From Pseudomonadota bacterium (GTDB lineage: Bacteria > Pseudomonadota > Alphaproteobacteria > Rickettsiales > UBA3002): a stretch of 64,000 nucleotides of DNA. Shown one piece after another: positions 18,582 through 26,465 of this stretch. The notes beneath the pieces were generated by a model, which did no database searches, had not been told where the DNA came from, and saw only the letters and a list, made by a program, of their open reading frames with translations. The stretch covers positions 301,166 through 365,165 of the forward strand of contig JAZKJM010000005.1 in NCBI GenBank assembly GCA_040384265.1. The letters are read 5' to 3'. How positions within the stretch are numbered: the stretch's first letter is position 1; the number at the start of each line of letters is the position of its first letter. A program made the translations under genes and the position numbers.

Positions 18582-21235
18582 CGAAAAATGTAGTAGTGGT
18601 CGAATCCCCTTCAAAAGCGAAAACGATCAATAAATACCTCGGCAGCGATTACACCGTGCTCGCCTCCTACGGCCATGTACGCGACTTGCCTAGCAAAGAT
18701 GGTTCCGTCGAGCCCGACGCCGATTTCGCCATGCATTACGAAGTCGATATCGACTCCAAAAAACAAATGACTGCCATCGCCGCCGCTCTCAAAGGCGCCG
18801 ACATGCTCTACCTCGCAACCGATCCGGACCGCGAAGGTGAAGCGATTTCCTGGCACGTGCTCGAAGCGCTGAAGGAAAGCAAAAAACTGCCCAAGGATAT
18901 CGGCGTCAAGCGCATCGCCTTCCACGAGATCACCAAAAAAGCGATCACCCATGCGATCGAAAACCCGCGTGATATCGATATGGATCTGGTCAACGCGCAG
19001 CAAGCCCGCCGCGCGCTGGATTACCTGGTGGGCTTCAACCTCTCGCCGGTGCTGTGGCGCAAACTGCCGGGCTCGCGCTCGGCGGGCCGTGTGCAATCGG
19101 TGGCGCTGCGCCTCATCTGCGAGCGCGAATCCGAGATCGAAGTCTTCCGCCCGCGTGAATATTGGGATATCGGCCTGACCATGCAAACCGGCACCGGCGC
19201 CACCTTCGCCGCCCGCCTGACCGAATATAACGGCGCTAAACTCGACAAATTTTCCTTCGTTACCGACACCGTCGCCCACGAGGTCGAAGCCACGCTGAAA
19301 AAATCCGATTTCCGCGTCACCACCATCACGCCGCGCACCGTGCGCCGTGCGCCATACCCGCCCTTCTCCACCTCCACCTTGCAGATGGAGGCCAGCCGCA
19401 AGCTGGGTTACGGCGCCAAGCGCACCATGCAAATCGCGCAGAAGCTGTATGAGGAAGGCCTCATCACCTACATGCGTACCGACGGCATCACCGTCAGCGT
19501 CGATGCGATTGCCGAAGCGCGCACGCAGATCGGTAAAGAATACGGGCCGAAATACGTGCCCGATGCACCGCGCATCTACAAAACCAAAGTCAAAAATGCG
19601 CAGGAAGCGCACGAAGCCATCCGCCCGACCGACCTGAGCAAACGCCCCGACCAGATGCAGCTCGATAGCGAGCAAGGCCGCCTCTACGACCTCATCTGGA
19701 AACGCATGATGGCCAGCCAAATGGAAGTCGCGCTCTACGACCAGGTCGGTGTCGATATGCACGACGCCACCAAGCGCCACGCCCTGCGCGCCACCGGCTC
19801 GGTGCTGAAATTCGACGGCTTCCTCTGCCTCTATCAGGAGACGCTGGAAGAAGACGAGAAAAAGCCCGACACCGGCGAAGAAGCCGCCGAGGACGACAGC
19901 CAGAAACTGCCCGTCATGGAAGTGGGCGAGCCGCTGCGCACCAACAAGATCGAAGCCGCGCAGCACTTCACCCAGCCGCCGCCGCGCTACTCGGAAGCAA
20001 GCCTCGTCAAACGCCTCGAAGAACTCGGCATCGGCCGCCCATCGACCTATGCGAGCATCATCTCCGTGCTCACCGACCGTGGCTATGTCACGCTCGATAA
20101 GCGCCGCTTCACCGCCGCCTCGCTTGGCCGCATCGTCACCGCGTTTTTGATGTCGTATTTCGACCGCTACGTCGAATATAACTTCACCGCGAACCTCGAA
20201 GAAAACCTCGATAAAATCGCCGATGGCCAGCGCGACTGGAAAGAGGAGCTGCGCCTCTTCTGGAAAGATTTCCACGCCAAGGTCGAAGACAGCAAAAAAC
20301 TCACCATCACCGATGTGCTGACCAAGGTCGAAGAGCTGCTTGAACCCTATATTTTCGGCGTGGGCGATGCCGCTGCCGCCGCCAAAGTCTGCCCAACCTG
20401 CAAAACCGGTTCCCTGCACCTGAAGACCGGCAAATTCGGCTCGTTCCTTGGTTGCTCCAACTATCCGGAATGCAATTTCACCCGCCAGATCACCGCCAAT
20501 AACAGCGACGTCAACGGCGAAGCCGGCAGCGAAGAAGGCGAATACCCGCGCACGCTCGGCACCGACCCGGCAAGCGGCGAAACCATCACCATCCGCAAAG
20601 GCCCGTATGGCGTGTATGTGCAGCTGGGCGATGGCAAAAAGCCCAAGCGCAGCTCCCTGCAAAAAGGCACCGCACCCTCCAGCGTCGATCTCGAAAAAGC
20701 GCTGTCGCTGCTTGCCCTGCCGCGCGATATCGGCCTGCATCCGGAGACGGGCGAAACCATCATTGCCAATCTGGGCCGCTTCGGCCCCTACCTGCTGCAT
20801 GCCGGCAAATACGCCAACCTCACGCCCGATGACGACGTCCTTACCATCGGCATGAACCGCGCGGTGACGCTCATCGCCGAAGCTGCCGAGAAAAAGAAAA
20901 ACGGTGGTGGCCGCGGCGGCGCACCCGAGCCGCTGAAGGACCTCGGCGCGCATCCGGAATCCGGCGAGAAAGTCGTCATCCTCAAAGGCCGTTATGGCCC
21001 GTACATCAAGTACGCAGGCAAAAACATCACCCTGCCGAAAGAGCACACGCCGGAAGATTTCACGATGGAAATGGCCCTGCCCCTTCTGCCCGCTGCAGGC
21101 AGCAAAAAAGGCGGCAAAAAAGCCCCTGCCAAAAAGAAAGCACCTGCGAAAAAAGCCGCAGCCGCCAAACCCGCGGCAAAGCCTGCGGCCAAAAAACCCG
21201 CTGCAAAAAAACCATCCACCAAGAAAACCGCTTAG
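18578..21235 (+). CDS. topA: DNA topoisomerase I with lysine/alanine-rich tail
   Basis: Type IA topoisomerase, relaxing negative supercoils; 885 residues. The start is TTG at 18578, overlapping the dprA stop, with GGGAGAA five bases upstream. The Toprim domain has E9 in VVVESPSKA and TDPDREGE at 81-88; the active Tyr is Y298 in ITYMRTDG. One four-Cys zinc motif is near 607-635 (CPTC and later CSNYPEC), followed by Topo_C repeats. The last 45 residues are almost only Lys, Ala and Pro, similar to the tail of the carD product in this window; such tails bind DNA in other alphaproteobacterial topoisomerases. Confidence 0.97.
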   Translation: MTKNVVVVESPSKAKTINKYLGSDYTVLASYGHVRDLPSKDGSVEPDADFAMHYEVDIDSKKQMTAIAAALKGADMLYLATDPDREGEAISWHVLEALKESKKLPKDIGVKRIAFHEITKKAITHAIENPRDIDMDLVNAQQARRALDYLVGFNLSPVLWRKLPGSRSAGRVQSVALRLICERESEIEVFRPREYWDIGLTMQTGTGATFAARLTEYNGAKLDKFSFVTDTVAHEVEATLKKSDFRVTTITPRTVRRAPYPPFSTSTLQMEASRKLGYGAKRTMQIAQKLYEEGLITYMRTDGITVSVDAIAEARTQIGKEYGPKYVPDAPRIYKTKVKNAQEAHEAIRPTDLSKRPDQMQLDSEQGRLYDLIWKRMMASQMEVALYDQVGVDMHDATKRHALRATGSVLKFDGFLCLYQETLEEDEKKPDTGEEAAEDDSQKLPVMEVGEPLRTNKIEAAQHFTQPPPRYSEASLVKRLEELGIGRPSTYASIISVLTDRGYVTLDKRRFTAASLGRIVTAFLMSYFDRYVEYNFTANLEENLDKIADGQRDWKEELRLFWKDFHAKVEDSKKLTITDVLTKVEELLEPYIFGVGDAAAAAKVCPTCKTGSLHLKTGKFGSFLGCSNYPECNFTRQITANNSDVNGEAGSEEGEYPRTLGTDPASGETITIRKGPYGVYVQLGDGKKPKRSSLQKGTAPSSVDLEKALSLLALPRDIGLHPETGETIIANLGRFGPYLLHAGKYANLTPDDDVLTIGMNRAVTLIAEAAEKKKNGGGRGGAPEPLKDLGAHPESGEKVVILKGRYGPYIKYAGKNITLPKEHTPEDFTMEMALPLLPAAGSKKGGKKAPAKKKAPAKKAAAAKPAAKPAAKKPAAKKPSTKKTA

Positions 21236-21283
21236 CCGATGGCAGCACTTGACCAACCCACGAAAAACGATAGATTACCGCCC

Positions 21284-21604
21284 ATGAGCACTGCCACCGC
21301 CAAAATCTACCAGCCTGCCAAAACTGCGATGCAATCGGGCCGCGCCAAAACGCACCAGTGGATTCTGGAATACGAAAAACCCGCCCCCGGCACGCCGGAT
21401 GCGCTGATGGGCTGGAACACCATGCCCGACACCATCGCCCAGGTGAAACTCACCTTCGCGACCAAGGAAGAAGCAGTCGCCTACGCCACTGCCAAAGCCA
21501 TCCCCTTCCGCCTGTCGGAGCCGCATAAACCGGCCATTGGCCCCAAGGCCTATGCCGAAAATTTTAGCAACGGCAAGCGCACCGCATTCGACGCAAACAG
21601 CTAA
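21284..21604 (+). CDS. NDUFS4-like complex I accessory subunit
   Basis: A 106-residue protein of the ETC complex I conserved-region family, the bacterial counterpart of mitochondrial NDUFS4. It contains the family pattern AKIYQPAKTAMQSGRAKT, WILEYE, LMGWNTMPDT and FATKEEAVAYA. It associates with NADH dehydrogenase in alphaproteobacteria. The ATG at 21284 is chosen; the upstream start at 21239 lies almost on the topA stop and lacks similarity. It stands apart from the nuo genes, as usual. Confidence 0.92.
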   Translation: MSTATAKIYQPAKTAMQSGRAKTHQWILEYEKPAPGTPDALMGWNTMPDTIAQVKLTFATKEEAVAYATAKAIPFRLSEPHKPAIGPKAYAENFSNGKRTAFDANS

Positions 21605-21671
21605 GCTGCTGATTTATATCGATGCCGTTTCACCACGCCCACCCATAAAAATTGCCCACAGGGCGGTGTGA

Positions 21672-21689
21672 CTGTCATAAAACTGTCAT
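21672..21689 (+). promoter_or_regulatory. Perfect PHO box with spaced -10 upstream of the DUF2610 gene
   Basis: CTGTCATAAAACTGTCAT matches all 18 positions of the classical PhoB-binding consensus (two CTGTCAY units, 11-bp repeat). A -10-like TATACT lies at 21700-21705, 10 bases downstream, the spacing seen in PhoB-activated promoters where the box replaces the -35. Confidence 0.8.
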
Positions 21690-21753
21690 CATTTAGGCGT
21701 ATACTCTAAACTATAAGGGTATCCACCGCGTAGACCGGCCCCAAGGAGAGAGT

Positions 21754-22026
21754 ATGAAACGCTTCACCGTCCCGTGCGATTTCAACGGCGTCAAACACCC
21801 GTTCCACGTCTATATCGGCGACCCCAACCCCAAAAAGCACCCCCTGCAATTTCAGGGCTGGTGGCTATCGTCCGAGCGCGGCGGCAACATCCCGCAGGAC
21901 GTGATGGACAGCTTCGAGAAGCTCTTCAAAATTTCGCAGGAAAATAACGTCTCCTTCGAGGACCTCTGCGTCTACGCCCTTGGCGCTGCCCAGCAGGAAA
22001 ATGAAGGCGCCGCCGTCACCAGCTAA
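21754..22026 (+). CDS. DUF2610 family protein
   Basis: A 90-residue protein preceded by AGGAGAGAG. It follows the DUF2610 pattern known mainly from Rickettsiales: MKRFTVPCDFNG, FHVYIGDPNPKKHPLQFQG, SSERGGNIPQDVMDSF and NNVSFEDLCVYALG. The biochemical function is unknown; I recall members being found near type IV secretion genes, and here it lies 3 kb from a virB cluster. It is probably co-transcribed with the large gene 20 bases downstream from the PHO-box promoter. Confidence 0.88.
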   Translation: MKRFTVPCDFNGVKHPFHVYIGDPNPKKHPLQFQGWWLSSERGGNIPQDVMDSFEKLFKISQENNVSFEDLCVYALGAAQQENEGAAVTS

Positions 22027-22046
22027 CAGAAACGTGAATCCCGCGC

Positions 22047-24212
22047 ATGGCCACCGACATCACCCACGAGGACTTCATCGCCCGCTCCAGTGATGGGCTA
22101 TCGGCCGAGGATACCGCGCTTGATGCCGCTCGTGCGCAAGCCATCGCCGAAATCGCCATCAGCCGCGCCGCCGTTTCTTCAAAAGCCGTGACCGATGAAA
22201 ACACCGCCGACTATTCGTCGCACGATGTCACCGGTGTCGGCCGCTACGTCATCCCGCGCTATCAGGGCTGGAAGCCGCTGCTCAAGATCATCCACGACCC
22301 CGTCCCCAATATCGATTTCTCCGCCAATATCTATGATGCGTTCGATGGCATCATCGCCAACCATTTCGACAGCCCCTACCTGCTCAACCCGCTGGATGAC
22401 AAATACGAATCCTACACCTCCTTACGCGACAACCTCGCCGCCGTGCGCAACTTCCTGATGCAGAACTATTACGCAGCCACCCCCGAGGGCATGACCCCGG
22501 CCAAAGCCAAAGCCGCCCTTGGCGAAATCGCCGCCTTCGTAGGCGATGGGCTCTACAACAACTTCCATTACCTGCACATCATCCCCAATCACAACCCCAC
22601 CAAGCCCTATATCGACCTCGCAGAAGCCCGCCGCCCGGATGGTGAAGGCGCGCAATATATCTACGATAAAATCCTCGAAATGCAGCGCCACTCGAACTGG
22701 ATGAAACCATTCGCGCCCATCGCTGCACTGTTCGGCGGCAAGCCCGCGCCGGAATGGATGTTGCCTGACGCCAAGCACACCCATTTCACCGATTTCTTCG
22801 AAAACGACATTATCGGCGGCAAAGTCACCGGCAGCGAACCCGTTGCCACGACCGCCGCACTCGAGGCCGCCACCGCCCGCCTCGCCGCGATTGATGCGCG
22901 GCGCGCCGAGCTTGCCGACCAGAAGCAACTAACCACCGTCGCCATCGATCTGGATGCCATCGGTAACCACCTGCTCTTCACCGCCGAAAACATGGCCGGC
23001 GTTGCCCATATCAGCGAACCCGTGCGCCGCAGCGCGGTCGATATCGCCAAGGATATTCTTCGTAAACTCAAAGTCTCCATCGGCGATCTTAATGTGATGG
23101 GTGGGCTGAACATGAAGCCATCCGACGACATGGCCGCCCTTGGTGGCGTCAAAGGCGTCGCCATGGTCTATGAGCGCCTGCTCGCCTGGGCGCGCGGCAA
23201 TAACGATGCGGAACTCCTTCAGGATCCCTCCATCATCGCCGCGACGCAGGCCATCGGCCAGTTGGGTTACCTCGCCAAACTCGAAGCCCGCCGCATGGCA
23301 ACGGTCGCCGGCAACACGGTCATGGCCAACAACATTACTGCCCAGCTCGCACGCATTCCGGCCGCCTATGCGGCCGCGACCGAACCCACCTTCGGCGGCC
23401 TGATCGATAAGGTCGCGCGCGGGATCGACGCCGTGCTCAACCGCGTGCAGCAGGTCAGCGTATCCGGCGCTAAAGTCGGCCTCTCGGTCGATAATCGCGG
23501 CACCACCATGGATGCACCGCCCACCGCCGGCATGGCCCGCCAGGTGGGTGCCGACCAGACCGCCGCCCTTGCCGCCATCCGCGCGGCGCAGCTTTCCAGC
23601 CTCGCCCACACCCAGCATGCCGCCGCCCAGCAAAACGCTGCCACCCGGCCGCAGCAGGGGCAAGGCCAAACCGCCCAGCAGCCCACGCAGCAGCGCCAGC
23701 CCGCTGTCGGCGCAGGCACCCGCCCCACGGTGCAAGCTGGCCGCAACCAGCCGCGCAGCAGCTCAACCAGCAGCCTCACCACCCCGCCAAACGGTGTGAT
23801 GACCCCGGCCCAGCTTACCGCCATGCGCAGCAACGCTGCCGCCAATGCCGCCCATCATGCGCATGAACGCGAAGAAGCCCACCAGCACGAGCAGCAAATG
23901 CTGCAGCAACAGCGCGACGCCCAGCAGCGTGCCAACAAAGCCGCCACCAAAGCGGCGATGGCAAAAATTGATCCCTCACTGATCCGTGGCTTCAAGAACG
24001 CGACCAACCTTGCGGGCGTCACCGGCAATGGCGATATCCTCAAGCCCGGTCGCCGCATTGATCCCGCGCAGGTCATGCAGGCCTCCAACAAAGCGCAGGC
24101 CCTCGCCCAAACGCAGGCAGCCACAGCCGTCAAACCCGGCATGCCAAACGACCCGCTACGCGACCCCAACGCCATCCAGCCCCCCACCCGCGGCGGCGGA
24201 CGCGGCTTCTAG
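22047..24212 (+). CDS. Large Gln/Ala-rich protein of unknown function beside the secretion genes
   Basis: A 721-residue protein with no signal peptide or membrane segment. Residues 1-350 look globular and include aromatic blocks (RYVIPRYQGWKPLLKIIHD, FHYLHIIPNHNPTKPYIDL) and a coiled-coil-like stretch near 275-300. Residues 350-500 are Ala-rich helices. Residues 510-600 are low-complexity Gln/Ala/Pro, followed by a His/Gln/Glu helix near 600-640 and a C-terminus ending in Arg/Gly (RGGGRGF). No family recognised. It forms a pair with DUF2610, and it converges on the virB operon; a role as secretion substrate or accessory protein is inference from position. Confidence 0.75.
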   Translation: MATDITHEDFIARSSDGLSAEDTALDAARAQAIAEIAISRAAVSSKAVTDENTADYSSHDVTGVGRYVIPRYQGWKPLLKIIHDPVPNIDFSANIYDAFDGIIANHFDSPYLLNPLDDKYESYTSLRDNLAAVRNFLMQNYYAATPEGMTPAKAKAALGEIAAFVGDGLYNNFHYLHIIPNHNPTKPYIDLAEARRPDGEGAQYIYDKILEMQRHSNWMKPFAPIAALFGGKPAPEWMLPDAKHTHFTDFFENDIIGGKVTGSEPVATTAALEAATARLAAIDARRAELADQKQLTTVAIDLDAIGNHLLFTAENMAGVAHISEPVRRSAVDIAKDILRKLKVSIGDLNVMGGLNMKPSDDMAALGGVKGVAMVYERLLAWARGNNDAELLQDPSIIAATQAIGQLGYLAKLEARRMATVAGNTVMANNITAQLARIPAAYAAATEPTFGGLIDKVARGIDAVLNRVQQVSVSGAKVGLSVDNRGTTMDAPPTAGMARQVGADQTAALAAIRAAQLSSLAHTQHAAAQQNAATRPQQGQGQTAQQPTQQRQPAVGAGTRPTVQAGRNQPRSSSTSSLTTPPNGVMTPAQLTAMRSNAAANAAHHAHEREEAHQHEQQMLQQQRDAQQRANKAATKAAMAKIDPSLIRGFKNATNLAGVTGNGDILKPGRRIDPAQVMQASNKAQALAQTQAATAVKPGMPNDPLRDPNAIQPPTRGGGRGF

Positions 24213-24454
24213 GCGTTTGGCCATATCCGTCATCTTCTCCCCCTGTCACCCCGTCGAACGACGGGGTCCACCTTCCCCCACCCTTGTCATGCCTGCGAAA
24301 GCGGGCATCCAGACGCGCGTGAGCGCAGGCCATACTGCCGGTGGCGTAGCGGGAGTGGGGCACAGATGGCCCCCGTCGTTCGACGGGGTGACAACGGGTG
24401 GGGTTTGGTGGCCGGGGAGCTTTAGGTCGGTTTTCAGCCGCTACCGTGATCTTT
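24213..24454. repeat. Intergenic repeats after the 721-residue gene
   Basis: No gene is seen here. GTCACCCCGTCGAACGACGG begins at 24245 and its inverse (CCGTCGTTCGACGGGGTGAC) ends at 24392, the same element type as at 37200, 40410 and 62426. Between them lies TGTCATGCCTGCGAAAGCGG (about 24285-24304), another hairpin of a type common in alphaproteobacterial intergenic DNA. Confidence 0.7.
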
Positions 24455-24790
24455 AGACGCCGCGCCGTATCCAGTGTGGTTTGCCAACCGTGGATACGAA
24501 CGCGGGGATGTCCTGAACATGCATCACGGCCTCCCCGGCCATAGTAAAAAAACCACCAGCATCGCTGCTGGTGGCCGGGTGTTCAAATCCGTTGTTAAGG
24601 AAACGGCGCAGGTAGCCTTTACCCTTACGGGTTGGACATACGCCACCGCCACCCGGCCATAATGGCAGGGAAAGCGGCATCCACCGACACCTATCCTGAA
24701 ATGGGGAGAGGCATCAGATGACGGCTGATGCCAGCCGCCTTAACAACGGGATTTGAGGCCCGGCCCTGCACAGGAAACCCGTGCAACGCA
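24455..24790 (-). ncRNA. Candidate structured RNA, possibly isolated C4/CI-like antisense RNA
   Basis: The region holds many strong stems: GTATCCA/TGGATAC (24467-24497) around GGTT/AACC, CCACCAGC/GCTGGTGG (24553-24574), GGCCGGGTG/CACCCGGCC (24573/24650), and GGCATCAG/CTGATGCC (about 24709-24731). Two 28-base stretches at 24573-24600 and 24738-24765 are imperfect inverted copies. On the minus strand the second stem is followed by seven T, a terminator. This combination (structured leader, long complementary segments, internal terminator) recalls the C4/CI immunity RNAs of P1/P4-type phages; identity is from memory and unproven. Short reading frames on both strands here look incidental. Confidence 0.45.
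24546..24574 (-). terminator. Strong intrinsic terminator on the minus strand
   Basis: An 8-bp GC-rich stem (CCACCAGC/GCTGGTGG, 6-base loop) is followed on the minus strand by seven T. It would end transcripts of the virB operon, whose last gene stops at 24931, or of a short minus-strand RNA starting near 24790. Confidence 0.8.
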
Positions 24791-24843
24791 AGGCTGAGGA
24801 TGGGGTGTTTTGTGGGCAGAGTCAAGTGGGAAATGGGAGTCAA

Positions 24844-24882
24844 TCCCCTCTCCCGCCTGCGGGAGAGGGCTAGGGTGAGGGG
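24844..24882. repeat. CTCTCCCG-type palindromic repeat
   Basis: CCCCTCTCCCGCCTGCGGGA and the following GAGGGC...GTGAGGGG make a nested hairpin of the same type as at 15848. Confidence 0.65.
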
Positions 24883-24930
24883 CGCGCGAAGCGCAAGCAA
24901 TCACTCGCAGCGAAGCAACGCGCACGCTGA

Positions 24931-25092
24931 CTAAGACTGCGTATTATAATTCCCGTTCATGGGCCGTTTTGGGCCGCAGGGGCTGCCTTCCAGCCCGACG
25001 CACGGGCTTTTCAGCACTTCGATCTTTTCGGAGCTGCATGCCGAAACCAGCAAAACCGCTCCCATCAACGCCGCAACAATCACCGGTTTCAT
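24931..25092 (-). CDS. Small lipoprotein, candidate VirB7
   Basis: A 53-residue lipoprotein from ATG 25092 (AGGG eight bases upstream; an ATG at 25098 is too close to it). The signal peptide ends in the lipobox VSAC (Cys near residue 17). The mature part is short and contains SPCVGLEGSPCGPKRPMNG, resembling the short Cys/Pro motif of rickettsial VirB7-like lipoproteins. VirB7 anchors the outer-membrane core of type IV secretion systems through VirB9. It is the last gene of the operon, 100 bases after the third virB6 homologue. Confidence 0.55.
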   Translation of the reverse strand: MKPVIVAALMGAVLLVSACSSEKIEVLKSPCVGLEGSPCGPKRPMNGNYNTQS

Positions 25093-25192
25093 ACGCATTT
25101 CCCTACGATGGGTGAATCCCACCCACATACGACTATGAAATCCTCCGCCCGTCAAGCAGCTCTTCTAAGCCAGACGCGTCACGCTGTGGAGA

Positions 25193-26446
25193 TCACTTCC
25201 CCTTCTTCGTGGCGTTGGCATCATTCACATTCAAGGCAGCTTGCCGTGATTCCATCGCGTGGTATTCCATCTTGCCACCCTTATCGAGGTTGACGAAGAC
25301 GTTGGAAATTTCACCCGAGATGTTCTCCACCACCTTGCCGAATTTCTGCGCAATATAGACAAGAATCAGGAAGCTGAGCATATCGACAATGTTGATCGGG
25401 AAGGATTTACAATTATCCGGCGTCGGCCCGAGCTTGCAGCTCAGCGGCCCCTGCCAGGTAAAATCATCCGTAATCGTCTGGTGGGTAACGGGATCGACAA
25501 AGCGCCAGAAGGAGATTTTGTTATCCGTCCCCGAAGCGGCTTTGTATTCCGTCCAGCACAGCTCACCGCCCAGCATATCCGTCGAGGCGCTCGTAATCAT
25601 GACGATGAAGAACGACAGGAACGTGAAATACAGGATCGGCTGTAATGAAAGATTGATGAGCGAGTTCAACCACCCCGTAAAGAGCGGTTTGGTACGCTCG
25701 AACAGCAGGAACACAATGAAAATCGGCGCAACCCCCAGCAGCAGCGAGCGCACCACAAAGCTCACCGCATAGGTCTGGAGCGCATCGAGCAGCATCTTCA
25801 GCAACCCAAACACCGCGATGCCGAGCAACCCGCCCATCGCAAATCCATACGGCCCGGCGGCAAACACAGAGCCCAGGATTGCAATCATCGTATCGGGCTG
25901 AAGCACAAAGCGCGCAAGGCTGTCGAGCGCCTTGAACGGCGACTGCCCGGCGACAAACGAGTCCCCCGTCCCGATCGACATCACCATGCCGATCAGCTCA
26001 TCCGTCCCGTCGTTGAAGAAGGTCACCACATAGGCGTTGAAATAATGCCAGCCCATCATCGGTGAAATCAGCGTGAAAATAATCCCAAGCTTCACCAGCC
26101 GTTTCAACGTCTCGCCAAAAGTCGCCTGCACCACGCCGATCATGAACCCGACACCATACACAATCACCATCAGCGTCACCGCCGCATTGACCGCATTCTG
26201 GTACGCCGAGCTATCCGTAAACGCGCTATACAGGTTGTAGGTCGCCGTGTGGATCGTCGTCTTGATGTAATTCGTGATATTGGTCAGCAAGCCCGGCGTT
26301 GTATCCGTCACCGAGGTGACTTTCAGCGTCGCAAAATTGGTGCAGACATCGGATCCCGTCGCGGCCTGCGCCATCATCGGCGCACTCACCAGCGCTACCA
26401 TCGCCAGGACAAGCCCCAGCCGGATCATGTGTTTCATGTTGCCCAT
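25193..26446 (-). CDS. virB6: VirB6/TrbL-family inner-membrane protein, third copy
   Basis: A 417-residue polytopic protein from ATG 26446. It has a signal-like N-terminus ending AQAATG, then about six membrane segments between residues 75 and 330, including the family core AAVTLMVIVYGVGFMIGVVQ and VVRSLLLGVAPIFIVFLLFERTK. A loop with CWTEYK and SCKLG holds several Cys. VirB6 forms part of the inner-membrane channel of type IV secretion. The start lies 19 bases after the previous stop. Confidence 0.85.
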   Translation of the reverse strand: MGNMKHMIRLGLVLAMVALVSAPMMAQAATGSDVCTNFATLKVTSVTDTTPGLLTNITNYIKTTIHTATYNLYSAFTDSSAYQNAVNAAVTLMVIVYGVGFMIGVVQATFGETLKRLVKLGIIFTLISPMMGWHYFNAYVVTFFNDGTDELIGMVMSIGTGDSFVAGQSPFKALDSLARFVLQPDTMIAILGSVFAAGPYGFAMGGLLGIAVFGLLKMLLDALQTYAVSFVVRSLLLGVAPIFIVFLLFERTKPLFTGWLNSLINLSLQPILYFTFLSFFIVMITSASTDMLGGELCWTEYKAASGTDNKISFWRFVDPVTHQTITDDFTWQGPLSCKLGPTPDNCKSFPINIVDMLSFLILVYIAQKFGKVVENISGEISNVFVNLDKGGKMEYHAMESRQAALNVNDANATKKGK

Positions 26447-26465
26447 CGTCACCCTCATTCCATCA

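Noticed and set aside
18611-21256. Long open frame (881 codons) antisense to topA
   Set aside because: It mirrors topA in a GC-rich genome, has no recognisable motifs, and its composition is that of a complementary shadow. The same holds for long antisense frames opposite uvrA (38053-40185) and gatB (11274-13313).
24453-24680. Short frames on both strands in the structured region (minus 24453-24680, plus 24474-24662)
   Set aside because: No good ribosome site, and the hairpins and terminator fall inside the frames; a structured RNA explains the sequence better.
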